A DNA stretch of 64,000 nt from Streptomyces paradoxus. Its GTDB lineage: Bacteria > Actinomycetota > Actinomycetes > Streptomycetales > Streptomycetaceae. Positions 9,176 through 18,625 of the stretch are shown here, in pieces (positions within the stretch are counted from its first letter, which is position 1; every line of letters begins with the position of its first letter). The position numbers and the translations under genes are program-made. The notes below the pieces were generated by a model. It was not told the DNA's origin. It saw only the letters and a program-made list of their open reading frames with translations, and searched no databases. The DNA is taken from assembly GCF_014202475.1 (NCBI RefSeq), contig NZ_JACHGV010000010.1:279483-343482 (forward strand), read 5' to 3'.

Positions 9176-11142
9176 TGCCCGACCTGAGTGAGGTGACCAG
9201 GGGGCGGTTGCTCTTCGGAGGCGACTACAACCCCGAGCAGTGGCCCGAGGCAACCTGGCACGAGGACGTGCGGCTGATGAAGGCCGCCCGCGTCAACTCG
9301 GTCACGCTCGGTGTCTTCTCCTGGTCGATGCTCGAACCGGAGCCGGGGGCCAGGGAGTTCGGCCGCCTGGACACGCTGATGGACCTGATGCACGAGAACG
9401 GCATCGGGGTCGTCCTCGCCACGCCCACCTCCTCGCCTCCGCCCTGGATGGGCCGGCTGCACCCCGACACCCTGCCCGTCACCGAGGACGGCCGCACCGA
9501 GTGGTGGGGCGGCCGGCAGCACTTCTCGCACTCCAGCGCCACCTACCGGCGCTACGCCGCTGCCATCACCGAGGACCTGGCCGCCCGCTACGGCGGCCAT
9601 CCGGCCCTGACGATGTGGCACATCAACAACGAGTACTGCACCTACGACTACGGCGACGAGGCAGCGGCCGCCTTCCGCCGCTGGCTGCGCGAGAGGTACC
9701 GCACGCTCGATGCCCTCAACGAGGCCTGGGGCACCGCCTTCTGGAGCCAGGGCTACGACACCTGGGACGGCATCCTGCCGCCCCGCCTGCCGCACTACCT
9801 GCGCAACCCCGGCCAGGTCCTGGACTTCCGCCGTTTCACCTCCGACATGCTCCTGGAGTGTTACACCGCCGAGCGGGACATCGTCCGGCGGCACACCCCG
9901 CACCTGCCGGTCACCAGCAACTTCATGCCCCTGTGGTTCGGGCAGGACGCCTGGCGCTGGGCCGAGGAGGAGGACGTCGTCTCCGTCGACCTCTACCCCG
10001 ACCCGCGCGACCCCCTCGGCGCCCAGCACGGCGCCCTGGTCCAGGACATGACCCGCTCCCAGGCGCGCGGGCCCTGGATGCTGATGGAGCAGGCGGCCGG
10101 GCCGGTCAACTGGCGGGGTGTGAACCACCCCAAGCCGCGCGGCCTCAACCGGCTGTGGTCCCTCCAGGCCGTGGCCCGGGGCGCCGACGCCGTCTGCTAC
10201 TTCCAGTGGCGCCAGTCCCGGCAGGGAGCGGAGAAGTTCCACTCCGGCATGGTCAGCCACGCGGGGGAGGAGGGCCGCACGTACCAGGAGGTCAAGCGGC
10301 TCGGGGCCGACCTGGAGCGGATCGCGCCCGAGGTGACCGGCCGGCACCTCAGCGCGGACGTCGCCGTCCTGCACGACTGGCACGCCTGGTGGGCCGGTGC
10401 CCAGGACGGCCGGCTGTCCGGCCGGGTGGAGTACCCGGACGTCCTGCGCGCCTGGCACCGGGCCCTGTGGCAGGCGCACCTCACCACCGACTTCGCCCAC
10501 CCCGAGCACGACCTGACGCCGTACGCGCTGGTCGTCGTGCCACAGCTGTACGCGCTCACCGACGCGGCGATCGACAACCTCCTCGCCTACGTGCGGCAGG
10601 GCGGCACCCTCGTCTGCGGGTTCCAGACCGGCGTCGCCGACGAGGACGACCGGGTCCGCCCCGGCGGCATGGACGCCCGGCTGCGCCAGCTGTTCGGCAT
10701 CCGCACGCTGCACGAGTGGTGGCCCCTGGACGAGGGGGAGAGCGTCGCCTGCGAGGGCTTCGGCGGCACGCTGTGGTCCGAGGAACTGGAGGGAGACGGC
10801 ACCGCCGAGGAGACCGTCCCCTACAAGGGCGGCGAACTCGACGGACTGCCCGCCGTCCTGCGCAAGGGCCGGGCCTGGTACGTCTCCACGCTCCCCGAGC
10901 CGGAGGCGCTGCGCGGCATGCTCGCCTCGATCGCCGACGGCGTGGGCGTCCGGCCGGTGCTCGACGGGCTCCCCGAGCAGGTCGAGGCCGTACGCCGGGG
11001 CGAGGTGCTGTTCGTGCTCAACCACGGCCCCGAGCCGGTGACCGTGGACGTTCCCGGCACCCACCGCGACCTGCTGACCGGTGCGGACGTCACCGACCGG
11101 GTCACCCTCGACCGCCACGGGGCGGCGGTGCTCCGGCCATGA
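9175..11142 (+). CDS. GH42 beta-galactosidase
   Basis: This 655-residue family 42 enzyme lacks a signal peptide and so is probably cytoplasmic. The acid/base is E153 in MWHINNEY and the nucleophile is E305 in WMLMEQAAGPVNW. The barrel is followed by the usual trimerisation domain and a short beta domain, and total length is normal for the family. ATG 9175 overlaps the GH74 stop (TGATG), and its own stop overlaps the GH95 start (ATGA), so GH74-GH42-GH95 look translationally coupled. The expected substrate is the beta-1,2-galactose of xyloglucan side chains. Some GH42 enzymes act on alpha-L-arabinopyranosides instead, so specificity is inferred. Confidence 0.92.
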   Translation: MPDLSEVTRGRLLFGGDYNPEQWPEATWHEDVRLMKAARVNSVTLGVFSWSMLEPEPGAREFGRLDTLMDLMHENGIGVVLATPTSSPPPWMGRLHPDTLPVTEDGRTEWWGGRQHFSHSSATYRRYAAAITEDLAARYGGHPALTMWHINNEYCTYDYGDEAAAAFRRWLRERYRTLDALNEAWGTAFWSQGYDTWDGILPPRLPHYLRNPGQVLDFRRFTSDMLLECYTAERDIVRRHTPHLPVTSNFMPLWFGQDAWRWAEEEDVVSVDLYPDPRDPLGAQHGALVQDMTRSQARGPWMLMEQAAGPVNWRGVNHPKPRGLNRLWSLQAVARGADAVCYFQWRQSRQGAEKFHSGMVSHAGEEGRTYQEVKRLGADLERIAPEVTGRHLSADVAVLHDWHAWWAGAQDGRLSGRVEYPDVLRAWHRALWQAHLTTDFAHPEHDLTPYALVVVPQLYALTDAAIDNLLAYVRQGGTLVCGFQTGVADEDDRVRPGGMDARLRQLFGIRTLHEWWPLDEGESVACEGFGGTLWSEELEGDGTAEETVPYKGGELDGLPAVLRKGRAWYVSTLPEPEALRGMLASIADGVGVRPVLDGLPEQVEAVRRGEVLFVLNHGPEPVTVDVPGTHRDLLTGADVTDRVTLDRHGAAVLRP

Positions 11143-13331
11143 CCGCCTCCGCCCCCGTCCACGGCACCTGGGAGCCGCACCCGGCCGCCCGCTGGGAGGA
11201 CGCCTTCCTCAGCGGCAACGGCCGGCACGGCGTGATGGTGCTCGGTGATCCGCACGCCGAGCGGGTCGTCGTCACGCACCACACCCTGGTGCGGCCCAAC
11301 GGCCGGGACCCCCGCCCCCCGCGGCTCGCCGACGACCTGCCCGGGCTCCAGGACCGCCTGCTGGCAGGCGACGTGAGAGCCGCCGAGGACTTCACGGACG
11401 GCCGCCCGCTCCAGTGGGTGCAGCCCTTCCACCCCGCCTTCCAGATCCGGCTGCGGCGGCCCGCCGACACCTGCCACGACTACCGCCGCGACGTCGACTT
11501 CACGACCGGCGTGGTGCGGGCGGCCTGCGCCGGGTGGACCAGCCGCGTCTTCGTCTCCCGCGCCGACGACGTGATCGTCCAGCAGGTCACCGGCCCCGGC
11601 CTCACCCTCGGCATCGACCTCGACCCCCACCTGCCCGGCGCCCCCGCCGGCCTGGGCATCGGCCACGGAGCCGTCCTCACCCCCGAGGGCGCCCTGCTCA
11701 GCCTGCGCGCCCGCTACCCGGACGGCGACCGGGCCTGCACCGGCGTCACCCAGGTCACCGTCACCGGCGGCACGACCACCCTGGTGCCCCCGGGCGTGCG
11801 CATCGAGGGCGCCCGGTCCGTGCTGCTCCTCACCCGGGTGCACCGGCACACCGGCGAACTGGACGTGGTCGCCGAGGGCCGCGCCCTGCGCGACCTGCCC
11901 GGTGCGTACGACGAGCTCCTCGACCGCCACACCGCCCTGCACCGCACCGCCTACGAGCGCGTCACCCTCGACCTCGCCGCCGACCCCGCCGAACGGTCCC
12001 TGCCCGGCTCCGAGTTGCTCAAGCAGCCCCGCGGCGCCGCCCTGCTGGAACGCCTCTTCGCCGCCGGGCGCTACCACCTGCTCTCCGCGAGCGGTCTCTT
12101 CCCGCCCCGCCTGACCGGACTGTGGACCGGCGACTGGAACACCGCCTGGTCGGGCGCGTTCACCAACGACGCCAACCTCAGCCTCCAGACCGCCTCGGCC
12201 GCTGCCGCAGCCCTCCCCGAGGTCACCGAGGCCCTCGCGAACCTGGTCCACCGCCAGCTCCCCGACTGGCGGGACAACGCCCGCGCGATCTTCGGCACCC
12301 GGGGCGCCGTGGCCCCCGCCCACACCGACGGTGAGTCCGGCCACTCCTACCACTACAACCGCGAGTACCCGCTGCACCTGTGGACCGCCGGCGCCGACTG
12401 GCTCCTCAAGCCGCTCGCCGACCACGACGAGACCCACGGCACCCGCGACCCCCGCACCGCCGCCGCCTTCGCCGAAGTCGCCCTGTTCTACGAGGACTTT
12501 CTCACCAGGACGGACGAGAACGGCCACCTCGTCGTCGTGCCCTCCTACTCACCGGAGAACCGCCCGGCCAACGCGAGCTGGGGCACGATCAACGCCGCCA
12601 TGGACCTCTCCGCGGCCCGCCACGCCCTGCGCACGGCGGCCGCCTACCACCCGGACACCCCGGAGGCCGCCCGCTGGCACGCCCTCGCCGACCGGCTTCC
12701 GCCGCACCGGATCAACGAGGACGGAGCCCTCGCCGAATGGGCCTGGCCCGGCCTGACGGACTCCTACGACCACCGCCACCTCAGCCACCTCTACGGTGTC
12801 TGGCCGCTCGACGAGATCACCCCCTACGACAGCCCCGAACTCGCGGCCGCCGCCCACCGCGCCCTCGAACTGCGCGGCGCCGAGAACGACTCCGCGCACG
12901 GCCACCTCCACCACGCCCTCGTCGCGGCCCGGCTCCGGGACGCGGGCCGCGTCGCCCACGCCCTCGGCCAGGTCCTGGACGGCGACTTCTTCCACGCCTC
13001 CCTGATGAGCGCCCACTACCCGAAGCGCGACGTCTACAACGCCGACGCCGCCCACACGCTGCCCGCCGTGCTGATCGAGATGCTCGTCCAGTCGACCCCC
13101 GACCGGCTGGTCCTGCTGCCCGCGCTGCCGTCGGCGTACCCCGAAGGCGCCCTGCGCGGGGTACGCACCCGGTTCGGGGCCGGGCTCGACCTCACCTGGA
13201 CGCGGGACGGTGCCACCGCCGTCATCAGGCCCGGCCGCACCCACCGCGTCGAACTCCGCACTTCCTCCGGCGCAGAATCCCTCCACCTGGTCGCCGGAGA
13301 GGACCGCGTCCTCACCCTGAGGACGCGGTAG
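11139..13331 (+). CDS. GH95 alpha-L-fucosidase
   Basis: This 730-residue family 95 enzyme has no signal peptide. Diagnostic motifs are WEDAFLSGNGRHGVMVLG at the N-terminal beta domain, LTGLWTGDWNTAWSGAF with the Asn-containing NDANLSLQ, the putative general acid E473 in SYSPENRP, and HRHLSHLYGVWPLD. The family removes alpha-1,2-linked L-fucose by inversion; alpha-L-galactosidase activity also occurs. Within this locus the obvious target is the terminal fucose of fucogalactoxyloglucan oligosaccharides, which must go before GH42 can reach galactose. ATG 11139 overlaps the GH42 stop by four bases. Confidence 0.92.
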   Translation: MTASAPVHGTWEPHPAARWEDAFLSGNGRHGVMVLGDPHAERVVVTHHTLVRPNGRDPRPPRLADDLPGLQDRLLAGDVRAAEDFTDGRPLQWVQPFHPAFQIRLRRPADTCHDYRRDVDFTTGVVRAACAGWTSRVFVSRADDVIVQQVTGPGLTLGIDLDPHLPGAPAGLGIGHGAVLTPEGALLSLRARYPDGDRACTGVTQVTVTGGTTTLVPPGVRIEGARSVLLLTRVHRHTGELDVVAEGRALRDLPGAYDELLDRHTALHRTAYERVTLDLAADPAERSLPGSELLKQPRGAALLERLFAAGRYHLLSASGLFPPRLTGLWTGDWNTAWSGAFTNDANLSLQTASAAAAALPEVTEALANLVHRQLPDWRDNARAIFGTRGAVAPAHTDGESGHSYHYNREYPLHLWTAGADWLLKPLADHDETHGTRDPRTAAAFAEVALFYEDFLTRTDENGHLVVVPSYSPENRPANASWGTINAAMDLSAARHALRTAAAYHPDTPEAARWHALADRLPPHRINEDGALAEWAWPGLTDSYDHRHLSHLYGVWPLDEITPYDSPELAAAAHRALELRGAENDSAHGHLHHALVAARLRDAGRVAHALGQVLDGDFFHASLMSAHYPKRDVYNADAAHTLPAVLIEMLVQSTPDRLVLLPALPSAYPEGALRGVRTRFGAGLDLTWTRDGATAVIRPGRTHRVELRTSSGAESLHLVAGEDRVLTLRTR

Positions 13332-13357
13332 TTCCCCCCACCCATGGAAGGGACACC

Positions 13358-14071
13358 ATGGCATCAAGCACGCTGCGCAGGGTCACCAAGGCCCTGCTGG
13401 CCCCCACCCTGGCGCTCGGCGCCACCATCGGCCTCGCCTCGGCCCCCGCCTCCGCCGCCGTCTGGAACTCCTGCGACCAGTGGGGCCAGACCAACCTGAG
13501 CGGCTACACGCTGTACAACAACATCTGGGGCAGTGGCGCCGGCAGCCAGTGCATCTGGGCCAACTCCGGCACCAACTGGGGCGTCTGGGCCAACCACCCC
13601 AACACCGGCGGCATCAAGTCCTACCCGAACCAGACGAAGGCGATCAACAAGTCGATCACCTCGCTGGGCTCGCTCTCCAGCAGCTACAACGTCAGCGTCC
13701 CGTCGTCCGGCGCGTACAACACGTCGTACGACATCTGGGACACGGACCACGACTACGAGATCATGCTCTGGGTCAACAAGACCGGACCCGTCGGCCCGCT
13801 CGGCAGCTCGCAGGGCACCGTCAGCCTCGGCGGCCACTCCTGGAACGTCTTCAAGGGCACCAACGGCGCCAACGAGGTGTTCTCGTTCATCCGCACCTCC
13901 AACTCCAGCTCCGGCACCGTGAACATCCTGCCGATCCTGAAGTGGATCAAGGACACCAAGAAGTGGATGGGCAACGAGACGATCGGTGACGTGCAGTTCG
14001 GCTACGAGGTCACCTCGTCGTCCGGCGGGCTGAACTTCACCACCAACAACCTGACGGTCAGCAGCAGCTGA
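13358..14071 (+). CDS. secreted GH12 endoglucanase/xyloglucanase
   Basis: This 237-residue exported enzyme has a Sec signal ending near PASAA (about residue 34). The mature domain is a bare GH12 beta-jelly roll: CDQWGQTNLSGYTLYNNIWG, nucleophile E134 in HDYEIMLW and acid/base E217 in FGYEV. Family 12 includes endo-beta-1,4-glucanases and xyloglucan-specific endoglucanases; the locus favours xyloglucan. It follows the GH95 stop by 26 bases with its own GGAAGGG ribosome site and probably ends the operon. No binding module is present. It converges on the sulfotransferase gene. Confidence 0.93.
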   Translation: MASSTLRRVTKALLAPTLALGATIGLASAPASAAVWNSCDQWGQTNLSGYTLYNNIWGSGAGSQCIWANSGTNWGVWANHPNTGGIKSYPNQTKAINKSITSLGSLSSSYNVSVPSSGAYNTSYDIWDTDHDYEIMLWVNKTGPVGPLGSSQGTVSLGGHSWNVFKGTNGANEVFSFIRTSNSSSGTVNILPILKWIKDTKKWMGNETIGDVQFGYEVTSSSGGLNFTTNNLTVSSS

Positions 14072-14100
14072 TCCGTCACCGGCCGGGGCCGGCCGTGCCG

Positions 14101-15288
14101 TCAGGCTCGGTCGACCTCGGCCCGCAGCGCGTCGTACCCGGCGAAGGCCGACTCGACCTCGTCGCGGGTGAGGCCGTAGCGGGAGAGGTCGTAGGTGTGC
14201 CTGCGGGTGCCCCTCGGGCGGGCGACGGCCGCGGGGAGCCGGGCCGTCTCGGTCTCGGTCCACGGGGCACCGACGGCCGCGTAGAGCTTCGGCGCACCGG
14301 ACGCCGGGTCGGAACCGAGCCAGGCGTACGGGGCGTCCACCAACTGCTCCGGCGGGACGGCCGCCCGGGCCGCGAGACCGCGCGTCATGGCCCGGCTCAG
14401 CAGCTCCAGCCAGGTGGCTCCGATGCCGGCCAGGTCGACGGGGCGGGTGCTGACGGCCATGCCGTGCTCGATCAGGGAGCAGAAGGACGCCACGACGGTC
14501 ACCGGATCGCGGTGGCACCACACGATCGTGGCGTCGGGGAACACCGTCAGCAGCGCGTCCAGGTTCTCCAGGTGCATGGGGGACTTCAGCATCCAGCGCC
14601 GCCGCGGACGGCCGTACTGGAGCACCTGGTAGACCTGCTTGAGGTACCGGTAGTCGGCGGTGAAGTCCCGCGCGCAGTGCCAGGCCTGGTACTCGGGGAG
14701 GCGCGCCTGGGATAACGGCATGAGGGCGTGCGGCAGCGCGAACGTGCACTCCTCCGGGCCCTCGGCGGCCATCGCGTGGATGTCACGGAAGCGCGGCGCG
14801 AACAGGTCCGTGCCCCGGACCATCCGGCGCCCGGCCGCGATCGCCCTGCGTCGCTCCCGGGGTGGCAACTCCAGGTCCGGTGCGAGCAGTTCCCACAGCA
14901 GAGGGCTGCGGTGCCCCTCGGAGAGCGACAGCACGGAGTGCGTGACGGTGGTCGCGGTGCGGGGCAGGCCGACGACGAACACCGGCCTCTCGATGGGTTC
15001 CCGCTCGATCTCCGGGTGCTCGGCGATCAGCCGCCGCACCCGTGCCCGGTTGGCGAGATGCCGCCGGATGTGCCCCTGAGCGGCCTGCCAGCCGACCGGG
15101 GTGAGGTGTTCCGCCTTCGCCCACCAGCCCAGCAGGGTCCGGAAGCCGTCGACGAACTCCCGATCTCCCGGAGCCTCACCGGCCTCCACCACGATGCGGT
15201 CGAAGACCCGGCCGGGAGCCCGGCGGGACCCGAAGGCCGGCCGCAGCAGCAGACCGGCCACGGTGAGGGCGAGCGGTGAAGAGGCCAC
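14101..15288 (-). CDS. sulfotransferase family protein
   Basis: This 395-residue PAPS-dependent sulfotransferase-like protein belongs to the Sulfotransfer_3 type. The 5'-phosphosulfate loop GLPRTATT (107-114) follows the first beta strand, and a 3'-phosphate-binding segment is visible as HRDPVTVVASF. There is no signal peptide and no clear membrane helix beyond a weakly hydrophobic start. It lies between GH12 and GH31 on the minus strand, downstream of lacI and GH31, with a stem-loop between GH31 and it. No xyloglucan role is known for sulfotransferases; the acceptor is unknown and the gene may be a passenger. Confidence 0.85.
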   Translation of the reverse strand: MASSPLALTVAGLLLRPAFGSRRAPGRVFDRIVVEAGEAPGDREFVDGFRTLLGWWAKAEHLTPVGWQAAQGHIRRHLANRARVRRLIAEHPEIEREPIERPVFVVGLPRTATTVTHSVLSLSEGHRSPLLWELLAPDLELPPRERRRAIAAGRRMVRGTDLFAPRFRDIHAMAAEGPEECTFALPHALMPLSQARLPEYQAWHCARDFTADYRYLKQVYQVLQYGRPRRRWMLKSPMHLENLDALLTVFPDATIVWCHRDPVTVVASFCSLIEHGMAVSTRPVDLAGIGATWLELLSRAMTRGLAARAAVPPEQLVDAPYAWLGSDPASGAPKLYAAVGAPWTETETARLPAAVARPRGTRRHTYDLSRYGLTRDEVESAFAGYDALRAEVDRA

Positions 15289-15336
15289 GAGAAGACACTG
15301 TCCGCCGAACTGTCCTTCGTGGCAAGCCAGTTGGGA

Positions 15337-15366
15337 GACGGCCGGAACGCTCTCGCCCCGGCCGTC
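15337..15366 (-). terminator. stem-loop downstream of the GH31 gene
   Basis: Arms GACGGCCGG (15337-15345) and CCGGCCGTC (15358-15366) form a 9-bp stem with a 12-base loop, 12 bases past the GH31 stop. It may separate GH31 from the sulfotransferase. Confidence 0.5.
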
Positions 15367-15378
15367 CGCACCGCGCGG

Positions 15379-17421
15379 CTACTCCGCCACAGGCAGCCGT
15401 GCCCCGTCCCGCAGGAACAGCGGGATGCGGTCCAGCGGGGCGTCGACCGTCACGGAACGGCCGCCCTCGTACGTCTCACCCGTCCACGCGTCCGTCCAGG
15501 CCGCACCCGCAGGCAGGTACGCCGTACGGGCGGTGGCGCCGGCCGTCAGTACCGGCGCGACCAGCAGGTCCGGGCCGAACAGGTAGGAGTCGTCGACCGA
15601 CCAGGCAGCCGGGTCGTCCGGGAACTCCAGGAACAGCGGCCGCATCACCGGCAGGCCCTCCTCGTGAGCCGCTCGCATGACGTCCAGCACGTACGGCTTC
15701 AGCCGCTCGCGCAGCCGCAGGTACCGCTCCATGATCGCCCCGGCCTCCTCGCCGTACGACCACACCTCGTTCGGGCCGCCCGTCATCTCCGGGCCCAGCG
15801 GCATGCCCGGGTCGCGGAAGCCGTGCAGCCGCATCAGCGGGGACAGAGCGCCGAACTGGAACCAGCGGACCATGACCTCGCGGTACGCCGGGTCGTCCGG
15901 GTCGCCGCCGTGGAAACCGCCGATGTCGGTGTTCCACCACGGGATGCCCGAGAGGGCCGTGTTCAGCCCGGCCGCGATCTGCCGGCGCAGGGTCGGGAAG
16001 TCCGTGCCGATGTCACCGGACCACAGGGCGGCACCGTAGCGCTGACTGCCCGCCCACGCCGAGCGGTTGAGGGTGACGATCTCCTCCTCGCCCGTGGCGG
16101 CCAGGCCCTCGTAGAAGGTGCGGGCGTTCTCCGCCGGATAGGCGTTGCCGACCTCAAGGCCCGGGCCCGCCCAGTACCGCAGGTTCTCCTGGAAACCGGG
16201 CTTCAGTTCCGGCTCGCAGGCGTCCAGCCAGAACGCCGTGATGCCGTACGGGTCGAGGTAGTTCTCCTTCACCTTCGACCACACGAACTCCCGGGCCTCC
16301 GGGTTGGTCGCGTCGTAGAAGGCCACCTGGACCGTGGAGGCGACCTCCTTGTCCGGCCAGTCGGCGTGCGCCATCGGGCCGTACTGGGTACCGATGAACC
16401 AGCCGCGCTGCTCCAGGACCGGGTGGTTCTCGCTCAGCGGCGACACCGACGGCCAGACGCTCACCACCAGCTTGATGCCGAGCTCCTCCAGCTCCCGCAC
16501 CATCGCCGCCGGGTCCGGCCACTCCTTCGGGTCGAACTTCCAGTCGCCGAGGTGCGTCCAGTGGAAGAAGTCGCAGACGATCGCCGAGATGGGCAGCCCC
16601 CGCCGCTTGTACTCCCGGGCCACCGCCATGAGTTCGTCCTGGGTGCGGTAGCGCAGCTTGCACTGCCAGAAGCCCGCCGCCCACTCCGGCAGCATCGGGC
16701 TGCGGCCGGTCACCGCGCTGTAGCGGCGCTGCCCGTCGGCCGGGTCGCCCGCCGTGATCCAGTAGTCGATCTGCCGGGCCGAGTCGGCGACCCACCGGGT
16801 GCCGTTGTGCGCCAGCTCCACGCGGCCGATCGCCGGGTTGTTCCACAGCAGGGTGTAGCCACGGCTGGAGCTGAGCACCGGGATGCCGACCTCGGCGTTG
16901 CGCTGGATCAGGTCCAGCACCAGGCCCTTCTGGTCCAGGCGTCCGTGCTGGTGCTGGCCGAGGCCGTACAGCTTCTCGTCGTCGTAGGCGGCGAAGCGCT
17001 GCTCCAGGCGGTGGTGGCCGTTGCCGACGGCCGTGTAGAGGCGCGAGCCCGGCCACCAGAAGTGGGCGCGGTCCTCGGCGAGGATCTCGGCGGAGTCCTC
17101 GGTGCGCAGGAAGCGGATCAGACCCTCGGCGCTCACCTCGACGGTGAGCGCGCCGACGGTCAGCCGCCCGCGTCCGTCCTCGGTCTTCACCGTGGCCGCC
17201 GTCGCGGGAGCCTCGTCGAGCAGGGCGCCCGGGAGTCCTTCGAGGACCGGGCCGCCGAGCCGGGCCCGCACCCGGACCGCGTCCGGACCCCACGGCTCGA
17301 TCCGGAGGGTCTCCTGGCGGCCGCTCCACTCCAGCGCTCCGTCCCGCTCGCGGAACGTGCCGACGGTCGGGGAGGACTGCGCCAGACTCACCTGGGGCTG
17401 GGTTTCGGCAGGCTGATTCAC
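15379..17421 (-). CDS. GH31 alpha-xylosidase
   Basis: This 680-residue family 31 enzyme has no signal peptide. The nucleophile is D400 in FWLDACEPE and the acid/base D470 in WSGDIGTDF. The N-terminal beta domain carries YGLGQHQHGR, and PVMRPLFLEFPDD lies in the C-terminal part. The D-x-x-E-P-E form of the nucleophile motif is typical of alpha-xylosidase and related members. It would remove the alpha-1,6-xylose from the non-reducing end of imported oligosaccharides, alternating with the GH3 beta-glucosidase. GTG 17421 is preceded by AGGAG. The gene follows lacI by 85 bases on the same strand, with no operator between, so co-transcription with lacI is likely. Confidence 0.9.
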   Translation of the reverse strand: MNQPAETQPQVSLAQSSPTVGTFRERDGALEWSGRQETLRIEPWGPDAVRVRARLGGPVLEGLPGALLDEAPATAATVKTEDGRGRLTVGALTVEVSAEGLIRFLRTEDSAEILAEDRAHFWWPGSRLYTAVGNGHHRLEQRFAAYDDEKLYGLGQHQHGRLDQKGLVLDLIQRNAEVGIPVLSSSRGYTLLWNNPAIGRVELAHNGTRWVADSARQIDYWITAGDPADGQRRYSAVTGRSPMLPEWAAGFWQCKLRYRTQDELMAVAREYKRRGLPISAIVCDFFHWTHLGDWKFDPKEWPDPAAMVRELEELGIKLVVSVWPSVSPLSENHPVLEQRGWFIGTQYGPMAHADWPDKEVASTVQVAFYDATNPEAREFVWSKVKENYLDPYGITAFWLDACEPELKPGFQENLRYWAGPGLEVGNAYPAENARTFYEGLAATGEEEIVTLNRSAWAGSQRYGAALWSGDIGTDFPTLRRQIAAGLNTALSGIPWWNTDIGGFHGGDPDDPAYREVMVRWFQFGALSPLMRLHGFRDPGMPLGPEMTGGPNEVWSYGEEAGAIMERYLRLRERLKPYVLDVMRAAHEEGLPVMRPLFLEFPDDPAAWSVDDSYLFGPDLLVAPVLTAGATARTAYLPAGAAWTDAWTGETYEGGRSVTVDAPLDRIPLFLRDGARLPVAE

Positions 17422-17506
17422 GTGGCGTGCTCCTGTGCTCCTGGAGGAGTGCAGACATGGGGGTGCCCTGAGAGGGCGGTGTTCCCGAAGTGCGGGGGAG
17501 GGGCGC

Positions 17507-18520
17507 CTACGGCCGGCTGGGCGCCGGCCCCGTGCTCCCCCGGACCGTCAGCTCGGGCGCGATCAGCACGACCTCGTCGCTGCCGCGCCCGTCGAGCTTG
17601 GCCACCAGGTGGTCCACGGCGTGCCGCCCCATCTCCTGCGCGGGGATGGCGACCGACGTGAGCCGCACCGAGGCCTGCGTCGCGACCTGGTCGGGGCAGA
17701 TCGCGACCACCGACACGTCCTCCGGCACGGCCCGGCCCTGCTGCCGCAGCAGCGCGAGCAGCGGCTCGACCGCAGACTCGTTCTGGACGATGATCCCCGA
17801 GGTCCCCGGGCGTTCGTCGAGGATCCGGGCGAGCGTCACCGCCATCGCGTCGTACCCGCCCTCGCACGGCCGGTGCAGCAGCCGCACCCCCAGCTCCCGG
17901 GAACGGGAGCGCAGTCCCTCCAGGGTGCGTTCGGCGAAGCCGGTGTGCCGCTCGTAGACGGCCGGGGCCTCCCCGATGACGGCGATGTCCTGGTGCCCCT
18001 GCTTGGCCAGGTGCTCCACGCACAGGGCGCCCGTCGCCCGGAAGTCCAGATCGACGCAGGTCAGACCCGTGGTGTCGGCGGGCAGCCCGATCAGCACGGA
18101 GGGCTGGTCCGTCTCCCGCAGCAGCGGCAGCCGCTCGTCGTCGAGTTCGACGTCCATCAGGATCATGCCGTCGGCGAGCCCGCTGCCCGCCACGCGGCGC
18201 ACCGCGTCGGGGCCCTCCTCGCCGGTGAGCAGCAGCACGTCGTACCCGTGGGCACGGGCGGAGGTCGCCACGGCGATGGCGATCTCCATCATCACCGGCA
18301 CGTACATGTCCGTGCGCAGCGGGACCATCAGCGCGATGATGTTCGACTTGCTGCTGGCCAGGGCACGGGCCCCGGCGTTCGGGTGGTACCCGAGCTCGCG
18401 GATGCTCCGCTCCACCCGCTGCCGGGTGTTCGCGGAGATGGACCGCTTGCCGCTGAGGACATAGCTCACCGTGCTCGCCGAGACTCCGGCGTGCTGGGCG
18501 ACCTCGGCAAGGGTGACCAT
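17507..18520 (-). CDS. LacI-family transcriptional regulator of the xyloglucan locus
   Basis: This 337-residue regulator has an N-terminal helix-turn-helix and hinge (TLAEVAQHAGVSASTVSYVL, residues 3-22, then ALASSKSNIIALMVP) and a periplasmic-binding-like sensor domain. Chosen start ATG 18520 gives the usual N-terminus just before the HTH; the open frame runs much further upstream but that part is a shadow. Two palindromes of the same type as in front of GH3 and the importer lie upstream, one only 20 bases before the start, so autoregulation is likely. The effector is inferred to be a xyloglucan oligosaccharide or its product. Confidence 0.92.
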   Translation of the reverse strand: MVTLAEVAQHAGVSASTVSYVLSGKRSISANTRQRVERSIRELGYHPNAGARALASSKSNIIALMVPLRTDMYVPVMMEIAIAVATSARAHGYDVLLLTGEEGPDAVRRVAGSGLADGMILMDVELDDERLPLLRETDQPSVLIGLPADTTGLTCVDLDFRATGALCVEHLAKQGHQDIAVIGEAPAVYERHTGFAERTLEGLRSRSRELGVRLLHRPCEGGYDAMAVTLARILDERPGTSGIIVQNESAVEPLLALLRQQGRAVPEDVSVVAICPDQVATQASVRLTSVAIPAQEMGRHAVDHLVAKLDGRGSDEVVLIAPELTVRGSTGPAPSRP

Positions 18521-18540
18521 CCAGCTCTCCAAGCTCTTGT

Positions 18541-18550
18541 GAAGCGCTTC
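18541..18550. promoter_or_regulatory. LacI-type operator O3
   Basis: The core palindrome GAAGCGCTTC, with one symmetric flank lost, lies 20 bases upstream of the lacI start codon. Confidence 0.65.
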
Positions 18551-18625
18551 GACAGTGCGCGTAGCTGACAGGGGTGGGTGAGGGTGGTTCGACAGTAGCC
18601 CCAGCGAGAGTGGGTGTCCATAGGT

